Part shown: positions 11,000 through 22,926 of the stretch, piece after piece
How positions within the stretch are numbered: position 1 is the stretch's first letter
Layout: every line of letters starts with the position of its first letter
NCBI RefSeq assembly: GCF_048128805.1
Contig: NC_136001.1
Coordinates: 5,411,001-5,475,000 of the forward strand
DNA from: Centroberyx gerrardi
Lineage: Eukaryota; Chordata; Actinopteri; Beryciformes; Berycidae
Direction of reading: 5' to 3'
Length of the DNA: 64,000 nucleotides
Notes under the pieces: model-generated
What the model was told of the DNA's origin: nothing
Seen by the model: only the letters and a program-made list of their open reading frames with translations
Databases searched by the model: none
Made by a program: the position numbers and the translations under genes

Positions 11000-12010
11000 A
11001 AAAGCGGCCTATCACCAACCTCCCTGTCCTGGTTATGGAATACGCTGTAGCTGAGCCTCATCAAAGTCCTGCTGTGACAGTAATCATTGTAGAAAAATCA
11101 TCGGGATGGGACGATATGCTTATCTCATCAACGTTATCTCTCAACAATTTAAAAATGTCATTACAAAGTGTAAATAATGTAATTTTGGATGGAGAGCTTG
11201 TGAAATTGTGATGGTCCTCCCTCACCCGTGTCGATATTTAACATAATTGAAGATAATTAGACACCTGAAGTTAAAGCAACACTACCTGTCTTTTCCTATT
11301 CCCCTGAAAGCAAAGGAAACAGTACTTTAAGATAATGAATCACAGCTATAGATAAGATTGCACTTTAACTTGGAAAATAATAATAATAATAACTGTATAT
11401 TCTGTAAAAAAGAAATAGAAACTACAGACCATATATTTTTCTCATGCGATCTCACAGTTATCTTGGCAAGATATGGAAATGGTTAGCAACATCAGTCACT
11501 TGTCTTCCTACTCCTATGTCAAGGAATAATATTATATTTGGCATATTGCATATTGTAATCTTTCAGAATTAATTCAAATTATATAGAAAATTCCTGAAAC
11601 TGCCTAAAACTATGAACTCCAGGTTAGTAGAGGAGGAATGTATTTGATCTCAAATGGAGTAAAAGTCTTCTTAAAGCTGCAATATGCTTATTATTTTTTT
11701 TTTTTAACATTAATTACATTGATACTATAGGCAAAATCTTTGATGGCCCTACATCATAAAATACACATATGTAACTTCCTCAGATATGTGCTTTCTAGGG
11801 AAACAACTATGTTAAGCCTTAGCTGCTTTTCTAATACTGAGCCATGCCTGGGAATGTTCTGTCACCTTGAATTAGACAACACACTGTACATAAACTCATC
11901 CTTTGTGTAACTCTGCTGCCCTCTTGTGGTTGAATGTATACCTAAGGAAAAGAGCAATTGATATTTACTGTTGGTCTAGCCCATAGTTTGGGACCTTGTT
12001 CGTAACATTA
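11000..12010. other. Gene-free AT-rich stretch
   Basis: I see no ORF of interest, splice-bounded exon, RNA gene or classifiable repeat here. Confidence 0.5.
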
Positions 12011-12014
12011 TACA

Positions 12015-12410
12015 TTATCAGAGGTGTGACCAAGTCAACTTTGCTCGAGTCCCAAGTCAGTCTCAAGTCTTGAAGCACAAGTCTAAAGTCAAGTCCCAAG
12101 TCTAAATGTAAGATAAGATAAGATAAGATAGCACTTTATTAATCCCCTTGGGGAAATTCAGGAAGAAGGTAGATTACCAAGTCAAGTCCATGTCATTAAT
12201 GTCAAGTCTCAAGTCTAAATGTAGAACAGCAAGTCAAATCAGAACAAATCAAGAGTCCAGTATCAATTTAATATCCTAAAGAAAACTAAATATCTAGGAC
12301 TTTTCAAAGCAATATGGTTTTAATAGGATAAAAACTTGGTAAGAGCATCATGAGTTTGATTTCTATAATCAGTTTCAACTTCAATAAATTCAATCATTCC
12401 ATACAGGGGG
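12015..12410. repeat. 'AAGTCTCAAGTC' dispersed repeat, copy 1, with an internal insertion
   Basis: The left part is built of CAAGTC phrases. The stretch 12286-12405 is nearly identical to the reverse complement of 52061-52180, which shows an inverted second copy 40 kb away. At about 12108-12177 the element is interrupted by a short AGATA tandem and CACTTTATTAATCCCCTTGG, a phrase seen in diverged form near 16980. Probably a non-autonomous DNA element. Confidence 0.65.
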
Positions 12411-13009
12411 AGAAAATTAAACAGTTTTGAAAAAAGTGTAAATGAAAATCAGGGAAGTCAAAATGATTTGTGCAATAACCTACCTTTATTGACAGGTGCA
12501 GGTTCAATTCAGACTGGAATTATGTTTATCCAAGAGGATCTTGGTCTCTGGCCTCCCCACTTGGAAAGAATTGTACATTTGAATGATGAATGATTTTCAT
12601 CTTGACAGATAGCCATCTTTTCATTTGTATTATGTTGGAGACTGAATTGTGTTGGGGACATCATAACATCTTGATAAATCAAGCTAAAATTGACAGTTGT
12701 CTAAAACCACATTGAACATGTGGCCTAGTTAGCTGCTAGCTGTTGGCTAGGTGGTGGCTAACGGCTACGTAGCTCACTGGGCGACTACATGTTTAAAAAT
12801 GTGATCATTTACATTACATATGTTGTTTGTTCCAAAACGGTTTGAAACCTCACTGTAGTGATTACACATATGTAAACATACTTCAGTCAAATTCTATACT
12901 TCCTCTGCTAAATATCAAAATATGATAACACTGCCAATAACTAGGCCTACCATGCTAACTCCGGAGGCCGCACGGATATGGCAAGCCGTTTTAACATTTA
13001 ATCGAACCA

Positions 13010-13680
13010 CACTCCTATCTATAATTACATTTTAGATATCCATAATAGCATTTCTCCTAGTCAAAATTGTATTCTCACTAGTCAGAATGGTAATTAAAGA
13101 TATCCACAATAACATTCTTACTAGTAGAAATTGTATTTCAAGATATCTACAACTTTGATTGTACTAGTCAAAACTAAATTTAAGATATCTAAAAATCCTT
13201 AAAAAGTATAAGTAGCCGTTTTAACATTTAATAGCTAGACTGGATATGTATTGCAGATAGGCCTATCTGTAATTCAATTCGTCCTAGTCAAAAAGAACAT
13301 TTCAGATATCCACAACGTCATTCTTCCTAGGACAAATGACGTCACTTTTGCCATTCATGTGTATTGGGCTTTCAATTTCAGATATCCACAATTGCATTTT
13401 TGATCTGCAATAGAATTCTTACTAGGAAAAACTCCCATTTCAGATATCTACAATCCAATTGTTACTAGTTAATTTCAGATATCCAAAATGAAAAACCATT
13501 CCAGATATCCATAATGTAATTTTGAATATCCAAAATACATTGTGACTAGTAAAAATGTCATTACGGATATCCACAATTGGCATTATGACCAGTAAAAATG
13601 CAATTTCAGATATCTACAATTAGAATTATGACTAGAAACAATGCAACTGCAGATATCCACAAAATATATCTAGATATATA
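13010..13680. repeat. Degenerate tandem array rich in GATATC(C/T)ACAAT
   Basis: A loose unit of roughly 30-40 bp recurs many times. It has the core CAGATATCCACAAT followed by an A/T-rich spacer and ACTAGT-like text (TTACTAGT, GACTAGAA). Units differ in spacing and point changes, so this is an old array, not a clean satellite. No ORF spans it. The core contains the palindrome GATATC. Confidence 0.7.
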
Positions 13681-13974
13681 AATATATCTATATAAAGATA
13701 TCAAAAAAAAAATAGAACAACTACGAAACAAGGAATAAAAAATAAACACAAATAAAAATAAATATCAAGCCTCTACATAAAAATGTAGAAAAATGTTATT
13801 TATTCCTATAGAGGGAGATTCAGTTATCAACTTGCTGACTGCTAGAAAAAGTCAAACTTTTGTCCTTGTCTGCCTCAAATGTAAAGAAGAAAATAAACAA
13901 CGTAAATAATGAAAGTAGTTTGATTAATCAAACACAACTGGTTAGCGAGCTAAAACTCCTGCGGAAAAAATAAA

Positions 13975-14073
13975 AAAAACTCCCGCGCACGCGCAGTCCT
14001 CGCGCTGCGGTCCGGCGGCTCGGCAGGAACCCGAACGGCCGTTTGTTCTCCTCAGCGGTGTTTCAGCTTTCAG
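13975..14073 (+). promoter_or_regulatory. catsperb: CpG-rich promoter and probable 5' untranslated exon of catsperb
   Basis: A sharp GC- and CpG-rich island sits in an AT-rich area. It contains GCGCACGCGCA (13985-13995), which fits the NRF1 consensus, and ends in a good splice donor, TTTCAG then GTCAGT, at 14073/14074. The next plausible acceptor is CCTCTCTAG at 15078, 11 bp before the catsperb start codon. I infer a non-coding first exon ending at 14073 and a 1-kb 5' intron. The transcription start is not determined. Confidence 0.5.
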
Positions 14074-15089
14074 GTCAGTTATGTTGTGTCTGTGATCTCT
14101 GATTTCTCCTCTTGGCTTCAGCAGCTACAGTCAGTCTGTAACTGATGAACTGATGATTTCACCAACTCACAGAGGAAAGACAGAAACCTAACGTTAGCTT
14201 AATTCTGGTTAGCAACATTTAAAGAGTAAGAAGCGAAGCTAGGCTGCTGTATTTCTGCCTCTCCACCATGTTGACGTTCCAAAACAGCCCAACTGACAGA
14301 AATCTATCCGTCAATAATTCTGTCCGTTTTCTGACGGATCAGTGTGGCCGGCTTAACTGAACCTAAAAAAAACCTAAAACACTTTTTTATCACCTGAAAA
14401 CCGATGTGTTTTAGTGTTGTCGATGGATTCAGATCTAAATCTTGACATTTTAGTGCAAAGTTGTTGGATTCTACAGATTGTTATAAATACACATGGCGGC
14501 TGCCCTCTACTGGTTGAAGCTATTGCAATTGCTCTGGCAGCTGTGTGGTGGAATTACAGAAATACGTCTGCCCCATCATTACCATGCTAGCATGCTGACG
14601 CTAACTAGCATGGTAATGACGTCAAAAGTAGTAAGACTGTAGCTAACTCTTCTTCTCTGGAAAACCCTTTGCGATTTTAGCGCTCTCCATTTGACAAATA
14701 CTAAGCTGATATTGATCCGGTATCGAAACGATCAGCACCAGCTTCTTTTCCATTTCTTAGTTGTAGGTGGAGGATCAGTGGATGTAGAGTCTCACATCAG
14801 TACTGCTAACGTTTTCTTTTTAGATGGTCAGTTTCCAACTTCTCTTTCTCTAAGCCAGTCCCCCCGTCCCCTCCACTGATGATGTTACCATCTGGCTCAA
14901 ACAGAAAAGACAGAAAGTTAGCTTAATTCCAGCTAGTTAAGTATTAAATAATTGATTCTAACTGACAATTTTACCATGTTGCTGAGAATCAACAGTAAGA
15001 AACCTGGCTTGACTGCAGTTTGTTACTGAGGCAGACAGTCTACTAGCACTAACTCTTCCTGTTCCTCTTCCTCTCTAGCTGTACATGAA

Positions 15090-17064
15090 ATGGGGCATCA
15101 ACGTCTTATCAGCTTCCAGTCGACTGCGACTGTGATTCTTATGCTTCTCAGCATTTTGAGCGGAGCTGCAGGCTGCAGCGCAGGCAGCGACATGTTTAAG
15201 TGTGGAGGCGACACGGAGGCGGAGGGTGGCAGCGTCCGGCTCTACCTGGGCCTCGACAACCTGGAGGTCAGCTGTGCTGTGAGCGGCGGGTCGGGAGCTT
15301 TGACCCGTCAGCATCAGAACCAGATGCCCATCATGACCATCTACAACTCCAGCAGCTCCCGCACCTTCTCCTTCATGTTCAGCGCCGACCGTTCGACATG
15401 GCGGGTCAACGTGTTGAGGCAGGACGTCACGGGCAGGACAGACCCTGCCCCGGCGCACCAGTGGTACGTGGAGGTCAGCATGCCGTCCGGTGGAGGCGGC
15501 GTCCTGCGGCCGGCGAGAGGAACTCTGCTGGACGTCGTCAGGGAGCCCGTCCTGCAGTGGACCATGGGAGAGGAGATGAGCGCTGCCTCCCTGACTTCTC
15601 TGCTCCCCAGGGTCACCGGATTAAAGATCGCCCAGTCTCCTTGTGCCGGCGACGTGGCCGTCGTGGCCCCCGTGTTTGGTCCCGGCGAACATCCCGGAGT
15701 GGTGCTGGGCATCACCCGGTCCGCCTTCACCTCCCGGACTCGTTGGTTCAACGCCACCAGCTCCCTCTGCTCCCTCATCGCGCAGCTGTCCGGTTGCCGG
15801 GGAATCTCGGCGGTGGACGTGAAGCTGACCAACTGCCACCTCTTCCTGTTGACCAGCAGAGGGCTGTTCGTCAGCCGGGACCTGCTGCGGCCCGCCGCCG
15901 CCCCGCTGGACTTCACCCTGCTGCTGCTGCCGGCTCTGGCCCAGATGAGCTTCTCCTCCTGCAGCCTGTGGTCGTCCTCGCAGTGCCTGGCCGACCCGAT
16001 CTACTACACCGACGACACCGTGAGTCTGACCTCCAGCCTGAACTCCCGCTGTGTCTACAGCCGCTTTCCCTTCAGGCAGTGGCACAGCTGCCGGGCCACT
16101 ACCGGCCAGCACTGCCTGTCCTTCCTGTACGATAGACAGCAACAGACCGGCCTGCTGTTGACTCACAGCGACGGACAGGCGGCCACGGTCTCCGTGTTCG
16201 CCATGGAAGGGGAAGTTCTTCGAAATCGCACTAGGTTCCCTCCGGTCACCGTCCACTTCCAGCCGAGGGGACTCTTCCTATTGGACGACCAGGTTGTCCT
16301 TTACGGCTCCCAGGTGTGGTTGTCGGAAAGCAGAGGCGCGACCTTCCACCTGGTGTTTTCTCTGGAGGGGGAGGAGAGCGTTCTGGACGTCGTGAGCTGC
16401 AGGCTGAGCAGAGTTGTGGTCTTCCTCACTGATAGGGGCCGCCTCTACCTCATGAAGCCCGATTTAAACTGGCGGTTTGTGCATCTGAGGATGCCGGCGC
16501 CGGATCAGAGCGCCTTGCTGTGCGATCACATGGGCGTCCTGACGGCGCTGAGCATTGAACCAAAAGCACCCAGCGGGTTTGGTCGCTCTGTGATCGACAC
16601 CGAGCAGCTGATCCAGAAACAAGAGTCTGGCTTTGACCGGCCGCTGGCGCTGCAGTTCATCTCACCCACCACCGTACTGCTGCATGAACACACACACATC
16701 CCTCGTGACACACCTGCTGAACACACACCTCAACACAGCAGCCTCTTCTCTCCAGCTGACGTTGGGAAGCTGATCTTCCTCAGAGACGGAGGGCAGGTCA
16801 GCATCACTCAGGTCTTCCAGGAACACCACCAATCAGGTTTCACCGGCGCTGTCATGGGCACCATCTTCCAGCTAATCAAAGGCACCTCCCTGAAGGCAGC
16901 ACCGCAGCAGGTATGAATTTCTATCCTTTGCACTTTGTGACAAACCTGCTTTTAAAAGTGCTTTAAAATTTTATTTTAAACTTTATTGATCCCGTAGAGA
17001 AATTGGGTCGTTGTAGCAGCAAATCGTAACAGGATACAGCAAAAAAAAATATATATACAGTATA

Positions 17065-17111
<47 letters not shown>

Positions 17112-20100
17112 TAATAACAGGGAAAATGGGGTATTACACATATTACAACATTAGAACATAAGTTAAGTAGAAATGTATGAATGATAAGTATGAAAATAAC
17201 TAAATTACACCATTATAAGGATTTGCAAAAAAACAGCAGAACATACTGAGACATAATAAACGACATGAAACTGTACAAAAACATTGACGAATATGCACAA
17301 TGAATTAGGTGAAAAATTAAAAAAATGTCTAGATGAAATTTATAACAAATAAGAAGAATATGAGTGATAATTTAGGTTTGATCTGTCCTCAATTCTGAAT
17401 TATCTGAATGGAGCAAATCTGTAATATGGCTAGTATGCAGAGGAACAACAGCCCAGAGGAGGTGAGTAATGCTGCATGTTCTGTCAGTATCAGAGTCGTA
17501 TAAACCATGAAGAAATGAAACAGGATGATGGACTTTAATAAGCTGAGCAGAAACCCTCCGGCTGTCAGTTACAGGCTCCGTCTTCCTGTTCAGGCAGCAG
17601 TTAGGAAGTGAAAATGTTCCAGTTGTAGTTCTGTCTCCTTCAGGTAGGACACATAGCTTCCTTTTAAGGTTCCGTGTTTTGGCCGAAGGAAGCATACAGT
17701 GGCTCCTCAGGTGGAGCAGGAAATCCCACAATACCTTGCAACATCAGCGAAGAAGAACGAAACTTCAGAATTTCCCGCTTCGACAAAATGTTTTCCAAAA
17801 TGAACCTATGACCGTAAAAAATAAAATACATCTGACATTTTAAATTCATTGGGCCTCACGCAAGAACCACTCGTACAAACAAATTCGTTCTTAAATCACT
17901 CATACGAGTGATTTAAGAGAACTTGCCGCATTCACCAATTTTCTCGTATTTAGAATTTTCTCTTGGGTACGAACAAAATGTACGAGTGGTCCAGACCTGT
18001 CGTACGAGTCACGTACAATCAACCTGCTGTTCTCCAAAGCAAAAAAAAAACTTTGTTGTTGACTAATGGATTGTATCTCTGTCACTTTGAAGAAATTTTG
18101 AGTTTGAATATATAAATGACACTGTAAAGTAATCATGTTGAGATTAACCAGTACAGTGGTTACAGCAACAGGAAAAATAGCAAGGGAGCACTGATGTCTT
18201 TTTCAAAAGAAGGTAGTGCGTAATTTATTTTACCAGAGCCGCATAAAATCTCCATGTGGGTTAGTAGCCTATAAGTGCACTCAATACAAAGACAAAACAA
18301 AAAACACTAATTTGCCAGGTTATTTGACAAACACTCAGATGAGACAAAGGCAAGGTTAGATTGTATTGGGGAAATACATTATAGAGGGAGATAAATCTGA
18401 TTTATAGGCTATTTTACTCCAGTTGATAACTTTAATGTGGGTAAGTGCAAGTGAATCTAAATTTAGGTCTTACCAGGTTGAGGTGCAAGTCGCTGTCCAG
18501 GGCGACATCGCTGGACACCTGACAACCACATTGCCAATTATGGCAGGTATAGGCCTATTCTTTCATCTGTCTATGTGACGGAGAATTCCTCCTGGCCCTC
18601 CTGTTGCAGTCATGGATCGCCTTGCTTTTTGCGTCTAATTTCATGTCAAGCCATTTCTTTTTTTATTTCTGTGACGGTGCCCTAACGACAAATCACTATA
18701 GTCCTATAATATTCCTATAATACTCCGATAGGGACTTAGAGTGTCTGTGGTACTCAATAGTGAGTTTATAGTGACCTTATCATGGTATTTTTGTCTTCTG
18801 TAGTATCACTATAATATTCCTATAGGGAATTATAGCTTTGTTGTGATATTTATTTAGTGTTCATCTAAAATGTATAGGAATACTATAGTTGTTTATTGCA
18901 AGGGAACGCACAGAGTTATTTTTCCCCATTCCTTGGCTTTAGCAGGGCCTTTGATTCCACTATTGAATTATATTAAATAATATTGCCGCAAGCGGCAATT
19001 CGAGGGTTCATACCTTTTTTGCGCTCAACAGAAGGAAGCAGCTCAATCGGCCAAAATTAAAGCCGCGAGCAGCAACGAGCGGGTTTCAGGTTTCACAAAG
19101 GTTCACAAAGTCACTTCAGCTAGTTTAATTCTGTTTAAAGAAGGAGCGAGACCAATCACACACTTGTTTCATCATCACAAAGGCTGCAGCATTTCGATAA
19201 TTGCACACTCAAAGTTCCGCCATTCGTCCCCCCTCCATCGGATTTGAACGAAACTCGGTGTGTATGTTCAGGAGATAGCGCAGGATGTCTCCAGTGAGTT
19301 TAATCAGGATTGCTCAAAGGCATCTTGAGTTATGAGCAAATATGTGATAGGCCACGCCCACTTGCACCGATCAATGCGGCACTTCAGATTTTGGTTAATA
19401 CTTGCCCCCAGAGCATGCACACCAATTTTGGTGAAATTCCGTCCACGGGGTTTTCAGGTACATGTTTGTGGCATTTGTGGCGCTCCCTATGGGTCGGGCT
19501 CAAAATACTTTGGGAAACCTATTCCCAAACACGGACTGAAGTTAACTACCAGGATTTATGATGATCGGACAAATGGTTAATGAGTTATGGCCAATTGCTA
19601 AGCCCCGCCCTTTGCGAAGATATTTTGGTTGATGGCGGCCATGTTTTTCGACCGATCTTGCTCATTTATAATAGAAATGTGTATCGCAGTCCCCCAAGGC
19701 TGTATACCAAATTTGGTGTTGATTCGGTCAAAATCCAAAAAGTAGATTAATTAGCGAAAAATCCATCTAGGCGGACCTTTATGGTCCAAATGGCATTTTT
19801 GTAGAGCACATTCAGCTGGATTAGTGTGTCAAATTTCAAGTCAATTGGACTTACGGTGTGAGGGGCGTGGCCTTTCCAAAATTGAATTAATTACATTAAT
19901 TACATTAATTACAGCGCCACCTACTGGCCGATTGGGCTCATATTTCTCGGGAAGCATTTGCAAGTCACTTCCAGTTATTAGGCCAAGTTTCGTGGTTTTC
20001 GCTCATTCCCTTCGGGGTATGAACCCTAATTATATGCTTCGGTTGACTTATTTCTAATAGTAGGACTTCAATCTCAGAGCTGGTAGACTTCTTCTTAGTC

Positions 20101-22926
20101 TTCCTCTCAGTTTTATGAATGAAGCTTACCGACATATGGGCCGGACGCCTAACCTTATATGGTATTATTGGGGCATCAATTATGCAAATTCACAATTCTC
20201 ATGAACGCGCGTTCATTTAGAACAGGTGGAATTCATCATGTTTACGCAGGTCATTTATGACTGTTTTCTGAAGATACGAGCGTTTGGTGAATCTGACGTG
20301 GCACACTAGTCCACCTCACGAAAAAAGTATGAGAAATTTAAGATAAGAATACGAAAATGTTCTTGCATGAGGCCCATTGTGTGTGAAAATTGTCAGCAGT
20401 GAATCATGTGACTCGATTTGAGTCCAGTCAGTGTAAATGAGCGTTAGCGTCCTGCGTAGTTTAGCTAGCTAGCGATAACGTCTCTCCTGCCTCAGTTTGA
20501 TGGAGGAGAAATGAACTGAGAGAAAAACCACAGGAGGAGTTTGATCATTTCTTTAATGTGTTTTAAAAAGCAGTTTGATCAGACCGGCTGCTGGAGGAGT
20601 GGAACGTTACTGCAGTCACATGACCAAGGCTGTCTGTCTCTAAAGGTGGTTCAGACAAGGAGCTGGTTAGGAAGCTTCCTAGTTAGGAAGCAAGGAAGGA
20701 GGCATCCTTATGAAGGAGACAAAGACTGATAGGGTCCACTTGTAATTCCACCCGGCGTATGCCTAAACTGGCCCAGGTAGGCGGAGTCAGCACTTGATAT
20801 TAAAACGGGCAACGCCGCAGTGTACACCAGACGGCCCGCTTCAACCTGCCGGCTGAGACCGCCAATGACGTCACCAGCGCTCTCCTATTGGCTGAGTTAC
20901 TGAATGGCGGTAGAAAGAGAACCAGACAAAAAACAAGCATTATGAGGATTTACGTTTTCTCTTGCAAGATGTAATGTAGGATATAATGCTTTCTGTCCTT
21001 GTACCAGCATGTTTTGTGTTTACACCACGCAGAGCTGCTGAAATAAGGATTGTTGTTGTAAAATATCCGAGCAACACCCGCCAGGTGCCTTCTGCACTTG
21101 ATTTTACCTGCGAACTCCGCCTACGTCAGGCCCGTGCGCCCCGGCGTGAATAACAAGTGGACCCGTTATCAAAACCAAGAATGCCAAGTCGATACTTGTG
21201 TCCTTGTGGAGAACGTACTTCCCAGGTTGTCTTGGGGAGAACGATCTTCTCATCAAAGTGAACAGAGACGCTTCCTGACAGTTTCATATGGACTGTGTGT
21301 TAGATGATTAATGAAGACACACAGTTGTTAGTCTTCCCAGCTGTTAACCGGCTCTGTGCTGCAGACTGCAGCGCTGCTCGTTGTCGCAATGAATCTTGGG
21401 GCTTTCAGTTCGTTCTCGTTGGTCAAGTCTCCATCCGATGCTTCCTCAATATTTTGAGGTTGGCGAGGAAACTTCCGGGGTTTCTATCCGTCCTCTGTCC
21501 GCTTGTTCTTTTGATTTGGAATTGTGCTTTGGTGGTTAGATATTACGTAAAACGCGTCACGGAGGACACGAGAACGCACAAGAACGCATATTGAGAATCA
21601 GCCAGAGCCTTTGTAAAGTTTTCTTGTTTAAAGCACTTCACAAATAAAGTAAAATAAATTTACTTGCAGGGCTGCAGCCTATTGGTGGAGAAGGAGAGGG
21701 AGGGGCTTAATGTGGAACTGCGGCTACAGGGATTGGACACCTGCCCGTCATTTGGCTCCTCCCACATTGGGCAGACAGTGGTTGCCCCTGGTTACAGCAG
21801 CTACCTGATCATCAGGGTGTCGCCGGGGGGCGTGGCCGTCGGCAACCCGACAATGCCAGCTTTAGTCCCGCCCAGCGGCCTCCACGCCGCAGGTAACTGG
21901 CTGCTCTATAACTCAGCCGGATTGGCCAGCTGGGGCATGAGAGAGGGGCCGTGCCGCCATGCTCTGCAGTCATTGGACGGTTTGAGAAGAGACTCGTTGG
22001 TCAGAATTCCCATCAGAGAGCAGCTGAACTTTACCTTTAGAGCCGTCATGACTGACTCGTCCTGGCCCGTCGTCCAGAGGAAGAAGCTGATTGTTGTTTT
22101 GAGCAGTCCTTCGGCCATCCGGCTCTCCGCCGAGCACCGCTGGAACGCCGCCAACAACCACCTGGTGACGGTGCGGGCCGCCAGCCCGCTCAGCATCAAG
22201 ACCATGACCCCCGTCCGCTTGAGTATCCCAGAATCCTCTCTGCTCTGCACCTCCTCCTCCTTCTCCTTCACACTGCAGAACTGGTGTCCTAAGGGATTGG
22301 CCATCGTCTACCTGCCCTCTCAGCCAATCACAAACCGGGCCTGGCTGCGAGGCAACCCGATAGACAACCAGGGTCGACCGAGTCTGATCGACCTGCCGGT
22401 GAACTACCGTCCCCCCTCTGGACTCGAAGACCGGATCTCGATCTCCGACAACATCTACAACGCCGACCCCGGCCGGCCCCTCCCCCCCGGGCGGCGGCCG
22501 GGTCGCTACAAGCGCTGCGCCGGGAAGCACTCGGCGGAGCAGTGCCGCTGCACCGACGCAATGCGACTCTCGCCGCTGGCCGCCAACTCCGACTGCAGGC
22601 GGCGAGTCCCGAGGCTGACGACCCCCGTCCTCAAACTGCGGCTCTTCTTGCGGATGCCCGGCCAGCCCGACCGTCCGCTCCGTTCGCCATACTTCGTCAG
22701 CGTCATCGAGGTGAACGACCGAGATGACTGGAAGGTGGCGGGCCGCGGCCCATTGGGAAGCCCCACCCAGGCGGCGCTCGACCCCGACGGCCTGCGGCTC
22801 GACCTGCTCGGCTCGCAGCTCTTCCATTTCCGGGTGGCGGTGGTGTCCGGCGTGGCGCTCTGCCCCCTGGAGGAGGAGGTGCAGGTCTACGTGTTGCCAT
22901 CGCCCTGGCAACCATGCTGCTGCTGA
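15090..22926 (+). CDS. catsperb: Cation channel sperm-associated auxiliary subunit beta; C-terminus frameshifted
   Basis: CatSper beta is a single-pass ectodomain subunit of the sperm flagellar calcium channel. Coding exon 1 (15090-16910, 607 codons) starts with MGHQRLISFQ and a leader ending near GAAGCSA. It carries family phrases VRLYLGLDNLEVSC, GTLLDVVREPVLQWT and PCAGDVAVV. GTATGA (16911) pairs with the acceptor TTACTTGCAG (21669), both phase 0. Exon 2 (21670-22926, 418 codons) has TVVAPGYSSYLI, LPVNYRPPS, YNADPGRP and SQLFHFRVAVVSGV. I recall human CATSPERB as about 1116 aa, colinear with this 1025-aa reading. The expected C-terminal membrane helix is present only in another frame (VAIALATMLLLRYLLHYIAK, 22893-22952), and the main frame stops at 22924. 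A probable small deletion therefore removes the anchor. The ATG at 15090 has strong context; an overlapping out-of-frame ATG lies at 15085. Family identity is firm; functionality is doubtful. Confidence 0.85.
16970..17110. repeat. Repeat tail (TTTATTGATCCC) plus TA microsatellite
   Basis: AACTTTATTGATCCC followed by GAGAAATTGGGTCG is a recurrent fish repeat phrase, also seen in variant form near 12130. It is followed by an A-run and a TA microsatellite to about 17110. It lies inside the catsperb coding intron. Confidence 0.6.
17852..20374. mobile_element. 2.5-kb non-autonomous DNA transposon in the catsperb intron
   Basis: The left end GGCCTCACGCAAGAAC is matched in reverse complement by the right end GTTCTTGCATGAGGCC, with further imperfect pairing (TTCGT, CTTAAAT, CTCATAC) over about 50 bp. 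CATTG flanks both ends (17847-17851 and 20375-20379) and may be the target duplication. I find no transposase. A 12-bp-stem hairpin lies near the left end at 17890-17917. Another repeat is nested at about 18980-20045. Superfamily is uncertain. Confidence 0.7.
18980..20045. repeat. Nested repeat of the 'GCCGCGAGCAGCAACGAGC' type
   Basis: It starts with TTGCCGCAAGCGGCAATTCG then GGGTTCATACC, and ends with GGGTATGAACCC then TAATTATATGCTTC. GGTTCATACC is thus inverted at the two ends. The interior has phrases such as GAGTTATGGCCAATTGC and GCGCCACCTACTGGCC that I associate with an abundant fish repeat. The short ORFs inside are not genes. Confidence 0.55.
20732..21164. mobile_element. MITE-like element with GGGTCCACTTGT ends
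   Basis: The left end GGGTCCACTTGTAATTC and the right end AATAACAAGTGGACCC are inverted copies about 430 bp apart. The left 80 bp are similar, inverted, to 179-253. There is no transposase. It lies in the catsperb intron. Confidence 0.65.

Noticed and set aside
15200..16256. Long ORFs in other frames and on the minus strand over catsperb exon 1
   Set aside because: They are shadows of a GC-rich coding exon; only the 15090 frame matches a known family along its whole length.
15090..22926. Identity as CatSper gamma or epsilon
   Set aside because: N-terminal phrases (LYLGLDNLEVSC, GTLLDVVREPVLQWT) and the colinear C-terminal half fit CATSPERB better than my recollection of the other auxiliary subunits.
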